A stretch of 64,000 bases of DNA from an uncultured Akkermansia sp. (GTDB taxonomy: Bacteria > Verrucomicrobiota > Verrucomicrobiia > Verrucomicrobiales > Akkermansiaceae). Location: positions 186,001 through 250,000 of the forward strand of contig CAJKMG010000002.1 in the NCBI GenBank assembly GCA_905200945.1, in the 5' to 3' direction. The translations under genes were made by a program, and so were the position numbers. Below, in pieces: positions 50,706-58,825 of this stretch. The notes under the pieces were generated by a model. The model was not told where the DNA came from and searched no databases. It saw only the letters and a list, made by a program, of their open reading frames with translations. Each line of letters opens with the position of its first letter. Within the stretch, counting starts at the first letter, position 1.

Positions 50706-50823
50706 CCACCCGAATTCCCGCATCACTTGCCCAGGGCGCCCTTTGCCCATACTATTTTTTCATTGCCCGAAATTATGGATTCCTGCATCATGGCCTTTCG
50801 CAGTTCCCCTGCTTATGATACAC

Positions 50824-52176
50824 ATGACCTTAAGAAAGAAAACTCTCTGTTTTTTCGGAGCTTTGAGCTTTTTTGCTTCTCTTGCCGCAGGTTTCTCTAT
50901 TTTCTGGCTGAGCAGGAATGATTCTTCTCCCGCAGAATGGAATTTCAGCCCTATCTGGACAAAAGCGGAAAAAGAACAAATTATTACCGCAGCGAATTTC
51001 ACAGCCCGCCAAAGCCCGGAACGCTTCATTTTCCGAGGTCTTTTCCTCAATTCACGCCATATTGACTGGCATATGTTTTCCGAGGTTTCCATGCGCCGAT
51101 ACATGCAGGACGAAATCAGGGAACGGCTTCAGATGATACGGGACACGGCGGAAAGCGCAGACGCCCGCTGCACCACTCCCTCCCATGAAACCCTGTTGCA
51201 TCTCGCCGCCGGGCTCGGAGAGGTGCAGTTGCTGAACCGCCTCTTGCAGCGCCATGCAGACCCGAACGTTCAGATTATCCTGCCGCAACAGGCTTTTCCC
51301 TCCATTCCGGGTTCCGAACAGGGAAATACCCCCCTGACCTACGCCTGCCAGCCAGGCATGGATGACTCCACACCCCTGCCGGTTCATAACAGACTCTCCT
51401 GCCTTAATCTCCTGATTCAATACGGTGCGGATGTGAATAAACCGGGACCGCTGGGCTGGCCTCCCCTCGTCATCGCCTGTATATCCGGCATTGGAGGAGC
51501 ACCTTATGAAGAAGCGGCCCTGTTTCTTCTGAAATGCGGTGCGGATATTTCCCTCCAGCCTGAATTGAAAGGTAAAAAAACAAGTCTTCTCACCTGGGCC
51601 GCGGCCGCCGGATACCCTCTGCTGGTCCGCAAGCTTTGCGAAGCCGGGTATGATCCCAATTTCCGCGGGGAGATGGCCCCGCCCCTTCTTTCCCTGAACC
51701 TGAACACTCCGAACACCGCACTGCAAATCGCACATATTCTGCTGGAATACGGAGCGGACGTGAATGCGGCCATGCCCGCGTCCACAACCCTGCCGGAAAC
51801 CACGGGGGACACGGCCCTGCTGAACCTGTGCCGCCAGCTGGCTTTCATTGATGTGTCCCAGCTCCCTCAAATCAGGGAGCTGGTCAGTCTCTTCATCAGC
51901 GAGGGAGCGGACGTCAACCATCAAAACGCCGCCGGAGAGACTCCCCTCATGGCGTGCTGCCGAGGAATGTTGCTGGGAGACAATTCCCTGGACCGGCTGA
52001 AACTGGGTATTGCGCGTCTTCTGCTGGACCACCGCGCAGACCCCTCCCTGAGAGACAAATACGGACGCACAGCCCTCCAGCGGATAGGCAACCGGTCAAA
52101 CGAACATCTCCAAATGGTGCTGAAATACCTGCCGGAATTGAGCGCTCCGCCGCTTCCGAAGAAGGAAAACCGTTGA
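50824..52176 (+). CDS. Exported or membrane-anchored ankyrin-repeat protein
   Basis: The 450-residue protein starts with a basic, hydrophobic segment (MTLRKKTLCFFGALSFFASL, signal or anchor) and then has several ankyrin repeats: ETLLHLAAGLGEVQLLNRLL, NTPLTYACQPG, LLIQYGADVNKPGPLGWPPL, LLKCGADISLQPEL, LLEYGADVNAAMPA, FISEGADVNHQNAAGETPLM and LLLDHRADPSLRDKYGRTAL. Ankyrin stacks bind other proteins. The role is unknown; the only neighbours are an intergenic repeat region and the sialidase-like gene on the other strand. The ATG at 50824 was chosen because it gives a Lys-rich signal region. Confidence 0.78.
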   Translation: MTLRKKTLCFFGALSFFASLAAGFSIFWLSRNDSSPAEWNFSPIWTKAEKEQIITAANFTARQSPERFIFRGLFLNSRHIDWHMFSEVSMRRYMQDEIRERLQMIRDTAESADARCTTPSHETLLHLAAGLGEVQLLNRLLQRHADPNVQIILPQQAFPSIPGSEQGNTPLTYACQPGMDDSTPLPVHNRLSCLNLLIQYGADVNKPGPLGWPPLVIACISGIGGAPYEEAALFLLKCGADISLQPELKGKKTSLLTWAAAAGYPLLVRKLCEAGYDPNFRGEMAPPLLSLNLNTPNTALQIAHILLEYGADVNAAMPASTTLPETTGDTALLNLCRQLAFIDVSQLPQIRELVSLFISEGADVNHQNAAGETPLMACCRGMLLGDNSLDRLKLGIARLLLDHRADPSLRDKYGRTALQRIGNRSNEHLQMVLKYLPELSAPPLPKKENR

Positions 52177-52186
52177 ATACCGCCGT

Positions 52187-53974
52187 TTATTTCACACGGG
52201 CATTCACCGTATCCAGCAGAATGCCGGCATCCGGTTGGGAACCGGTGCTGATGAAATGAATATAACTGGCTCCATTGGGGGACTTATTAGCCATTTTCAA
52301 CGTTCCGGCCTTCTTTCCGTCCAAAGACACCACAGCCTGCCCCCCCTGCCACAGAAGGGAAATTTCATGCCACGCGCCGGGCGTGAAAGGCACTTTTTTC
52401 ATCCCCAACAGCAGATGGGGCGCAGGTCTCAGCCTGATCGGGAAGGTAAACAGGGCATAATCCTTCGTAGTAGAATCACAGGCATTGAAAAGCCGATCCG
52501 TCAGAGAGACCTGAAGGCCGGAATCATCCGCCTGATCCCCGTCCGCTGCACGGAAGCGGAATTTGACCAGCCCTGTGGTCCCGTTCGGAAAGTTCCAGGC
52601 AGCTCCACCGTTCCGGTAATCCACATTGGATTTTTCATTGACCAGTTCGGGATCATTCAGACGCTTGATTTGCAGCACCTTTTTCGTACTTCCGGACGGA
52701 TCCGGAACCAGCTCTGCGGAAGGCTTGCGGTTATAACTGCAATGGCCCTTTTTCTGGGGAATATAAGTATGAATGGTCCACTGGGAATCCAAATCTTTCC
52801 CCGTCTGCGTAGCACGCGTCTTGGCCCCTACCCAGCGGCGGTCCACAATAACCAGGCGGCGGTGGTTTTTATGCTGCCCCAGGGAAATAAGGATGCGGTT
52901 TTTGTCCAGCTGCACCATTTCGCTCTGGTGTTTGCCGCGGTCTTCCGGACCATCCAGCGTAGCATAGCCAGGATGGTTGCGGTGTTCGTCCAGGATAATC
53001 TCCCGGAATCCGTACCAGGTTTTACCCTCGTCCCCGGACATGGCAATGTGGTGGGAATCACGGTTCGTGAACACGTCTTCCCACGTTCCGTTGCCGGCTG
53101 TGGCGTTTTCAGGCAGAGCCATCGTATTCGTCCACAGGGAAACGATGGTTCCGTCATCCAGGCGGCCCAACGTATTCATGGTCAGGGTGCCGAAAAAGCG
53201 GGAAGGTTCCGGTTTGCTCCATGTTTCACCGTAATCCCTGGAGAAAGCCTGCCACGCCTGGTCCTGGGAAGTGCGGACAAGCGCCCACAACGAACCGTCC
53301 TTCATCTCCAGAACCGTGGCTTCCACGGCATTGTTGAACCATCTGACACCCTGGTGGGGGGGCCTGGCTTCATGTTTGGGGGAAGTAACACCGTTCCTGG
53401 ATACATGCCAGGTCAGTCCCCCGTCATCGGAAATATGAAACTTGGTACCGCTGCCCATGTTGTGGAACGGAACAATCACCCTGCGGCCCTTGTTCACAAA
53501 AACAGGGGTGCGCATGATGCCGCCCAGTTTTTTCAGATTTTTCCTCTTTTCCGGATCTTTCCAGTCTTCTTCCAGCTTGCCGTCATTCGTGACGGCAAAC
53601 CACTTGCCGTCCAGCCCCCCCTTGGAAAGAAATACAAAGCCTCCGATAGGCTGCACACGAATGAATTCCCTGGTCAGGGGGTTACGCACAATAGCCGGAG
53701 ATTCCTTGGGAATGCCGCCGTAGTTGGGAGGGTAGCCAGCCGGAGCGGCCTTCATTTCCCATGTTTTTCCGTTATCCCTGCTGACCAGGTAATCCGGTTC
53801 CTTGCGGGTACCGGAATAATGGCGTATTTCACGGGAGTCCACACGGATGAGGCCGCGCCCCGCATCAGCCGGCGGAGTGGCGACAACTTCAGGCTCCGGA
53901 ACGGGTGCTGCCTTCTGTTGGGCATAACAGCAACAAAAGGAACCGGTCAACAATGCAAACAACAGGTTTTTCAT
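52187..53974 (-). CDS. Exported sialidase-like protein with Asp-box repeats
   Basis: The 595-residue protein has a signal peptide (MKNLLFALLTGSFCCCYA) and a beta-propeller with four Asp boxes of the SxDxGxTW type: SRDNGKTW, SDDGGLTW, SRDYGETW and SGDEGKTW. This is the pattern of sialidases/neuraminidases, with DSREIRHYSG and GIMRTPVFVNKGRRVIVPFH in the propeller. A C-terminal beta-sandwich (about residues 420-595) ending with AGILLDTVNARVK looks like a concanavalin-type domain. Whether catalytic Arg, Asp, Tyr and Glu are all present was not confirmed. Near SGNH and GH2 genes it fits a mucin-glycan trimming role. Confidence 0.72.
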   Translation of the reverse strand: MKNLLFALLTGSFCCCYAQQKAAPVPEPEVVATPPADAGRGLIRVDSREIRHYSGTRKEPDYLVSRDNGKTWEMKAAPAGYPPNYGGIPKESPAIVRNPLTREFIRVQPIGGFVFLSKGGLDGKWFAVTNDGKLEEDWKDPEKRKNLKKLGGIMRTPVFVNKGRRVIVPFHNMGSGTKFHISDDGGLTWHVSRNGVTSPKHEARPPHQGVRWFNNAVEATVLEMKDGSLWALVRTSQDQAWQAFSRDYGETWSKPEPSRFFGTLTMNTLGRLDDGTIVSLWTNTMALPENATAGNGTWEDVFTNRDSHHIAMSGDEGKTWYGFREIILDEHRNHPGYATLDGPEDRGKHQSEMVQLDKNRILISLGQHKNHRRLVIVDRRWVGAKTRATQTGKDLDSQWTIHTYIPQKKGHCSYNRKPSAELVPDPSGSTKKVLQIKRLNDPELVNEKSNVDYRNGGAAWNFPNGTTGLVKFRFRAADGDQADDSGLQVSLTDRLFNACDSTTKDYALFTFPIRLRPAPHLLLGMKKVPFTPGAWHEISLLWQGGQAVVSLDGKKAGTLKMANKSPNGASYIHFISTGSQPDAGILLDTVNARVK

Positions 53975-54058
53975 AAACTAAATATCAAATGCCGTATATT
54001 TTCCTCAGCCGGGGCTTTCCCTTCAAGCAAAATCCTGCCTTCCATCAGAAGACGATCA

Positions 54059-54847
54059 TCAGGAATGCTTTCCCGCCTGCTTCCCTCCCCGGTATTTTGC
54101 ATCAAGCTTTTTCAAAAGTACGGCCAGTTCCTTTTCCAAAACCTCATATCCCCTGGCATTGGGATGCACCACATCCTTCATAAATTCACTCTGCGGAGAA
54201 GAACCGTCTGCGGAAAGAAGAGCCTTTCCCGGATCGGCAAAGAAAATGTTCTTTCCGTTATGCAGCTCCGCCAGCAGCCTGTTCGTCTGCTTCACCGGTT
54301 CCGCCAGGTTTCTCTCCTTCCTTGGAAGAACGCCCAGCAACAGAATTTTGGAAGAGGGGCATTTCCGGCGCACCAGGCGGACAAATGCCCTGATATTGTC
54401 CGCACATGCCTGCGGCGTATCCTTGCGGTGCCCCAGATTATTGGTTCCCAGCAGCACGATGATGACCCGCGGAGAAATGCCGTCCAGCTCCCCGTTTTGC
54501 ACACGGTAATAGGCATTATCCACATAATCAAATCCAAAGCCCATATTCGTCGCAGTATGCGGACGGAATAATTTCTCCCAGGAACCCGCCCCCGTGTTTT
54601 TTCCGTCCCCGGAAGGCTCCCCTCCCCAGTGGTGGGTAATGCTGTCCCCTATCATCACGTATTCAGGCTTGACAGTCCGGTTTCTTTTTTTAACGGCTTC
54701 ATGCCGGGCATTCCAATCATACGGATCCCGCTGATGGGGCTCCGGCTTCAGGGTTGCGGGCAACGCGGAGGGAGGAATGGAAGGTGCGGAAAACGCCACA
54801 CTGGCCCCCCCCAGCAATATGGCGAGCATGTAGGAGAAGAAATTCAT
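54059..54847 (-). CDS. Exported SGNH/GDSL hydrolase
   Basis: The 262-residue protein has a signal peptide (MNFFSYMLAILLGGASVAFSA) and the SGNH motifs: block I VMIGDSITHHWGG with Ser 69, block III VLLGTNNLGH and block V VVHPNARGYEVL. Members of this family, close to the PAF-acetylhydrolase type, remove acetyl or acyl groups from carbohydrates; it may deacetylate mucin sugars. It lies 84 bases downstream of the sialidase-like gene on the same strand side, and next to a decayed second copy. A signal peptide places it outside the cytoplasm. Confidence 0.85.
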   Translation of the reverse strand: MNFFSYMLAILLGGASVAFSAPSIPPSALPATLKPEPHQRDPYDWNARHEAVKKRNRTVKPEYVMIGDSITHHWGGEPSGDGKNTGAGSWEKLFRPHTATNMGFGFDYVDNAYYRVQNGELDGISPRVIIVLLGTNNLGHRKDTPQACADNIRAFVRLVRRKCPSSKILLLGVLPRKERNLAEPVKQTNRLLAELHNGKNIFFADPGKALLSADGSSPQSEFMKDVVHPNARGYEVLEKELAVLLKKLDAKYRGGKQAGKHS

Positions 54848-54879
54848 GATAAAAAAGTGAAACCGGTTTCCAGTTTAAG

Positions 54880-55250
54880 CCAATCCTGCCGTACATCAAG
54901 ATCGCAGGCGCCACTTTCGCAGGCAGAGTAAAAAAGACCACTGCCCGTCCGGCAAATCCCGCCGCAACAGCGGCCAGGCGAACACCGCATCCGGCCTTTC
55001 CTGTTCCGAGAGCCCTGTTGCCCCCGGAAAGCTCGACTCCCCAACGGAGGGTAACGCTTTCACCAAAAACGACATACCCCCGTTTGACGGTCCGGGTCCG
55101 TTCCATCACTGCCTCATGGCGTTTTTCCAGTCATGCACGGCCCGCTGGTTCTCCTGGGGTTTCAGCATAGGAAGCAGTTCTCCAGCACAGGCACCGGAGA
55201 AAAAGACGACACAAAAAACTCCCGCCAGCAATAAACAAAAGCATACATGA
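54880..55250 (-). pseudogene. Decayed duplicate of the SGNH hydrolase
   Basis: Read on the minus strand, one frame gives LLPMLKPQENQRAVHDWKNA, matching the PATLKPEPHQRDPYDWNARH start of the intact hydrolase, and a second frame gives HEAVMERTRTVKRGYVVFGESVTLRWGVELSG, matching HEAVKKRNRTVKPEYVMIGDSITHHWGGEPSG. The match crosses a frameshift near 55109-55125, the catalytic GDSIT is GESVT, and similarity fades after about residue 95. The copy has no clear full-length frame. It lies between the GH2 gene and the intact copy, so it arose from local duplication. Confidence 0.75.
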
Positions 55251-55314
55251 GGTTTCCGGTAATCGCTAAGATACTGCAATAGAAATTCGGCAAGTAAAAG
55301 GAAAAGAGATCCAA

Positions 55315-58194
55315 TTATTTGTAATCCGTTACGTTGTCGACATTTTTGATATTCGGCGAAAGGGTATTGCCTGAGAACAACGCCTTGAACTCTTCCGGGG
55401 AACATATCATCTTCGGGTTAAAATCTCTGGACTGCACATAACTCACCAAAGACGAATACAATTGCCTCCCCTCTGGAGTCTTACGAAGGGCTTCAGGATC
55501 AGCCATGCAAACAAGCAATTTACCTTTTCCGATCCCCATCTCAAATATGAGGCCCAATTTGTGATTCCTCTCCATATTATCCACTACTTGAACAATAGGA
55601 TTTAAGTCGGAAGGCGCCAAATCCAAAATTAGAGGACGTGATGACTTGATCACGCTCCACCACTGCCAGTTCGTCTGCGCATCCGTGGGGAAATTTTTGA
55701 AAAGCGGATGCTCTGGATCCATCAGTAGAGAAAGGGTTCCAGGAGAAACGGGTCTGCGAAGCGACTCTGAAATACCTTTAAACATCGCAAAATTCCAATA
55801 ATCAGGTGTCACCAAACCACCAACTGACCGCAGCGCGATGTCCTGATGATTGGGAAACCAGAGCATGGAAGCCCCCTCATTCAACTGCCTGAGCGTTTTA
55901 CCTGTCAGCTTGCGGGGAGCTAAGAAGGCAACCGGGAGTTCTTGCGGTTCTTGATCCGGATAAATCCAAAAATCATATGTGTTCACGCTATCCTTACCTT
56001 TCATCCAAAGAACCAGTTTCAAACGCTCCGGCACCTTGATCCCGGACAGAGGAATGCTGATTTTTAACGTCTCACTTAATTCTCCCTGTCTGCCATGGAG
56101 CATCTTGCTACCTTTGTGCAACACTTTGCCGGAGGAATCCTCAAGCCTCCATTGCAATGGGGCACAAAGATCAGAGGAACCATAATTCGCTACCTGAAGG
56201 TCAAAGGAAAGATTTTCTGTATTGGTCCACGTATATTTATCAAAGAGCGCAAGAGGAACTACCGCCTGACAAAAAGAGGAAAAATCCTTGGCCTCCATAA
56301 TGCCCTTACTATCCATGAATGCGTCCAACAGTCCAACAAGAGCTGTCCCCTGGCCTGGAAAATCCTGAATATCCAGCATTTGAAATCCTCCAAATCCCGG
56401 TGTTCTCAATGCCATCTCGATATCGGCCTTATAACATCGCGCGGCCCAGACACCAGAAGCTTGGTGAAAAGCATCAGCTTGTTTTCCCATTCCTCGTTCC
56501 TGAAGGCGCTTTTTAAAGATTTCAAGATTCCACGGTTTAAGAACGCCCGTGTATTTGGATATTTCCCTGAAATCCGGGTAAATTTGAAACTGTCCCGTTT
56601 CATGGCCGATCACGGGAAGCGGACAATCCCTGATCGCTTTTTCGTAGCTGGTCCTCGTTGACGGAAGACAGGCGTTGAGTATTCCTCCATCCCGGGCATC
56701 TGCAAAAGCGAACGAGGAACGGACGTGATTGTCATATCCAGAATGACGATCAGCCCCAACACGACATGTCGTCAAGAAATCCTCGCCTTTCTTCCACCCT
56801 TCCCTGCCCAGATAGTTGTTGGAACCAAACGAGTACAGGACGTCGGGCCGCACTTTGCGGTATGAATCCACAATAGTTCTCATGGCCGGATCTGTCCCGG
56901 GAAGTTCATTGCCCAAGGCGAACATGACAAATGAAGGATGGGAGGCATACGCCTCCAGAATAGCCCTACCCTCACGGAAAAAGAAATCCATCACGTTCTT
57001 TTGAGATTCATGAATGGCACCCCAGAATGGTATTTCAGGCTGAAGATACATTCCAAGTTCATCCGCAGCTTCAAATGCAGCTTCCGGGGGAGTCCATGAA
57101 TGGAATCTTACATAATTGAATCCATAGGCCGCCGCTATACCAAGATGGCGGAGCCATGCCTTTTTATCCATGGGAGGGTATCCAGTCAGGGGAAAAACGC
57201 AGGCATCATGCCGACCTCTTAAAAAAATCTTCTTCCCATTGATTGTAAAATTAGTTCCCTGAACAGCAAAACAGCGCATTCCGAAGACTTTACTGGTTGT
57301 GTCGACTTTTCCTGCCAATTCCAGTTTGATGTGCATTTTGTATAAATTCGGAGAGAATTCGCTCCAGAGCTCCGGCTCTTCTCCCATGGGGTAATTCAAT
57401 TTCACATGTTGGTCTCCGAGTTTAAGAGGAACCTCAATGACTTTTCTCTCCACTTTTCCCTTATTTCCGTTATTCTGCAAAGCCGCCTCCAATGTAATAC
57501 GAGCCGTTTCCGGCTTATAACTGTTGCGAATAGTCAGGCAAACGGTAACGGATTTTTTTTCTGGTTCAGGAACCAGCTTAACCGATTCAACGAAGGGATC
57601 AGAAACGGCCTCAAGGAATATTTTTCCCAACATTCCATTCCAATTCGTCTGGGTATGCTCGGTAAAAGCGTGTGAATTGAAAACGCCTGCCGGATAATGC
57701 CTGCGGCTGTTGTCCACAGAGATTGTCAATGTATGTTTCCCCGGAAAAAGAAATTCCGTCAGATCATAACGATGGGGTGTTTGAACATTATCACAGGAAC
57801 CGATTTTTTTACCATCTACGAAAACGGTTGTCTTTTTCGTCCGTTCCACATGCAAAAATAACCGTTTACCTTTGAACGTTTCCGGAACATTAACTTCCTT
57901 TCTGTACAAGGCCTCTCCTTCGTAAGTAACGGCGCGGGAAAGATGTTTTGTCTCCTGACGGTTATTATTGACATTCCCCTTGCCCCATTCATCCATAGTT
58001 CCGGGTAGTACAACAGCAACTTTTTCCTGTTTGAATGGAAGGGAAAGTTCCCATAACCCATCCAGGGGTAGCAATTCTCGTCCCATCGCTGGGAAAATAG
58101 TCCCCCAAAGCAGGAAATATACAGACATCATCCGAATAAGCCATAAAACATCGGAACAATAATTAGAAAAGAAGTATCTTGATTTTGTTTTCAT
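55315..58194 (-). CDS. Exported glycoside hydrolase family 2 enzyme (beta-galactosidase or related)
   Basis: The 959-residue protein begins with an N-terminal signal-like hydrophobic segment (MMSVYFLLWGTIFPAMG, after a charged start) and has the GH2 order: jelly-roll (DGLWELSLPFKQEKV), Ig-like domain and TIM barrel. FALGNELPG gives the acid/base Glu at about residue 430 and VIGHETGQFQ the nucleophile Glu at about 532. A long extra C-terminal region (about 600-959) with VEA-like beta sequence follows. Substrate is not known; beta-galactose, glucuronic or mannose linkages are possible. Codon use is AT-richer than in most neighbours (22 of 60 bases G+C in 57421-57480). Confidence 0.83.
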   Translation of the reverse strand: MKTKSRYFFSNYCSDVLWLIRMMSVYFLLWGTIFPAMGRELLPLDGLWELSLPFKQEKVAVVLPGTMDEWGKGNVNNNRQETKHLSRAVTYEGEALYRKEVNVPETFKGKRLFLHVERTKKTTVFVDGKKIGSCDNVQTPHRYDLTEFLFPGKHTLTISVDNSRRHYPAGVFNSHAFTEHTQTNWNGMLGKIFLEAVSDPFVESVKLVPEPEKKSVTVCLTIRNSYKPETARITLEAALQNNGNKGKVERKVIEVPLKLGDQHVKLNYPMGEEPELWSEFSPNLYKMHIKLELAGKVDTTSKVFGMRCFAVQGTNFTINGKKIFLRGRHDACVFPLTGYPPMDKKAWLRHLGIAAAYGFNYVRFHSWTPPEAAFEAADELGMYLQPEIPFWGAIHESQKNVMDFFFREGRAILEAYASHPSFVMFALGNELPGTDPAMRTIVDSYRKVRPDVLYSFGSNNYLGREGWKKGEDFLTTCRVGADRHSGYDNHVRSSFAFADARDGGILNACLPSTRTSYEKAIRDCPLPVIGHETGQFQIYPDFREISKYTGVLKPWNLEIFKKRLQERGMGKQADAFHQASGVWAARCYKADIEMALRTPGFGGFQMLDIQDFPGQGTALVGLLDAFMDSKGIMEAKDFSSFCQAVVPLALFDKYTWTNTENLSFDLQVANYGSSDLCAPLQWRLEDSSGKVLHKGSKMLHGRQGELSETLKISIPLSGIKVPERLKLVLWMKGKDSVNTYDFWIYPDQEPQELPVAFLAPRKLTGKTLRQLNEGASMLWFPNHQDIALRSVGGLVTPDYWNFAMFKGISESLRRPVSPGTLSLLMDPEHPLFKNFPTDAQTNWQWWSVIKSSRPLILDLAPSDLNPIVQVVDNMERNHKLGLIFEMGIGKGKLLVCMADPEALRKTPEGRQLYSSLVSYVQSRDFNPKMICSPEEFKALFSGNTLSPNIKNVDNVTDYK

Positions 58195-58433
58195 TATAAG
58201 AATTTGCATTTGAGAAACCGTACGGCTCAGTCATTCGACCACTTGCACATTGGAAATACGCCCTTGTCACCATTGATTTGAGAGCTCCCTAAAACATTTG
58301 GTTAGTAATACGAAGAACTCCTTCCATTTTATCAAACAACCTGAATACCGTGACAACGAAAGGCAAAAAAGCATGGATTCTTACCGCCGACATGGGAAAC
58401 AACCACACCTCTTTGAATACGTTTTGCCGAAAA

Positions 58434-58455
58434 CTGTCAGAAGAGCTTCTGACAG
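58434..58455. promoter_or_regulatory. 22-bp palindrome in the GH2-pflB intergenic region
   Basis: Perfect 10-bp arms CTGTCAGAAG and CTTCTGACAG flank the two bases AG. The position is between divergent genes; it could be an operator for a dimeric regulator. No promoter element overlaps it exactly. Confidence 0.45.
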
Positions 58456-58713
58456 ATATTTTCACAAAGGTATTCATTGATAGCTCTACCGGAAAAACAA
58501 TTGATTGGTACTTCATCGGCAACTCATTTCTTTGCTTTTTTCTTTTATATCTTTTCCTATTTTTCTCGTTTTCAGATGAGCTCCCATGAAAAAAGATGCC
58601 CCCCTACAAGACTCTTCAGAAGGCCCCATTCTGTTTTTCCATAAAAAATATACATATCTCCGAAATGAACCAGAAAAGGTAAAGAACAGTTCCCTCTCCC
58701 AGAAGAATTAGCC

Positions 58714-58742
58714 TTGTTGTCTCCCGGAATTCACGATATAAT
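58714..58742 (+). promoter_or_regulatory. Sigma-70-like promoter for pflB
   Basis: TTGTTG, 17 bases, then a perfect TATAAT. Transcription would start near 58750, leaving a leader of about 75 bases before the pflB ATG at 58826. Confidence 0.65.
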
Positions 58743-58825
58743 TACGTGGCGCGGAGTTTTGCCGTTTCCGGCCTTTCAACGGCTGCGGAACGTTTTTCTC
58801 CGGTCTTCTTCACTACATCCTATTT

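Larger units (their letters stand above)
50279..50823. other. Gene-free region with an inverted palindrome pair
   Basis: About 545 bases without a supported gene. It holds two copies of a short palindrome in inverted orientation (50523-50539 and 50691-50705) and an extra 10-bp stem (CGCTTTATCC / GGATAAAGCG at 50641-50675). GC is low here. Confidence 0.6.
58195..58825. other. Long intergenic region between the GH2 gene and pflB
   Basis: About 630 AT-rich bases between divergent genes. A palindrome lies at 58434-58455 and a sigma-70-like promoter at 58714-58742. Short open frames on both strands have poor starts and no recognisable motif. Confidence 0.6.

Noticed and set aside
58298..58589. 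Short open frames between the GH2 gene and pflB, including one that ends in a hydrophobic run
   Set aside because: Starts are poor (GTG), the region is AT-rich, and no family was recognised; overlapping frames on both strands look equally random.
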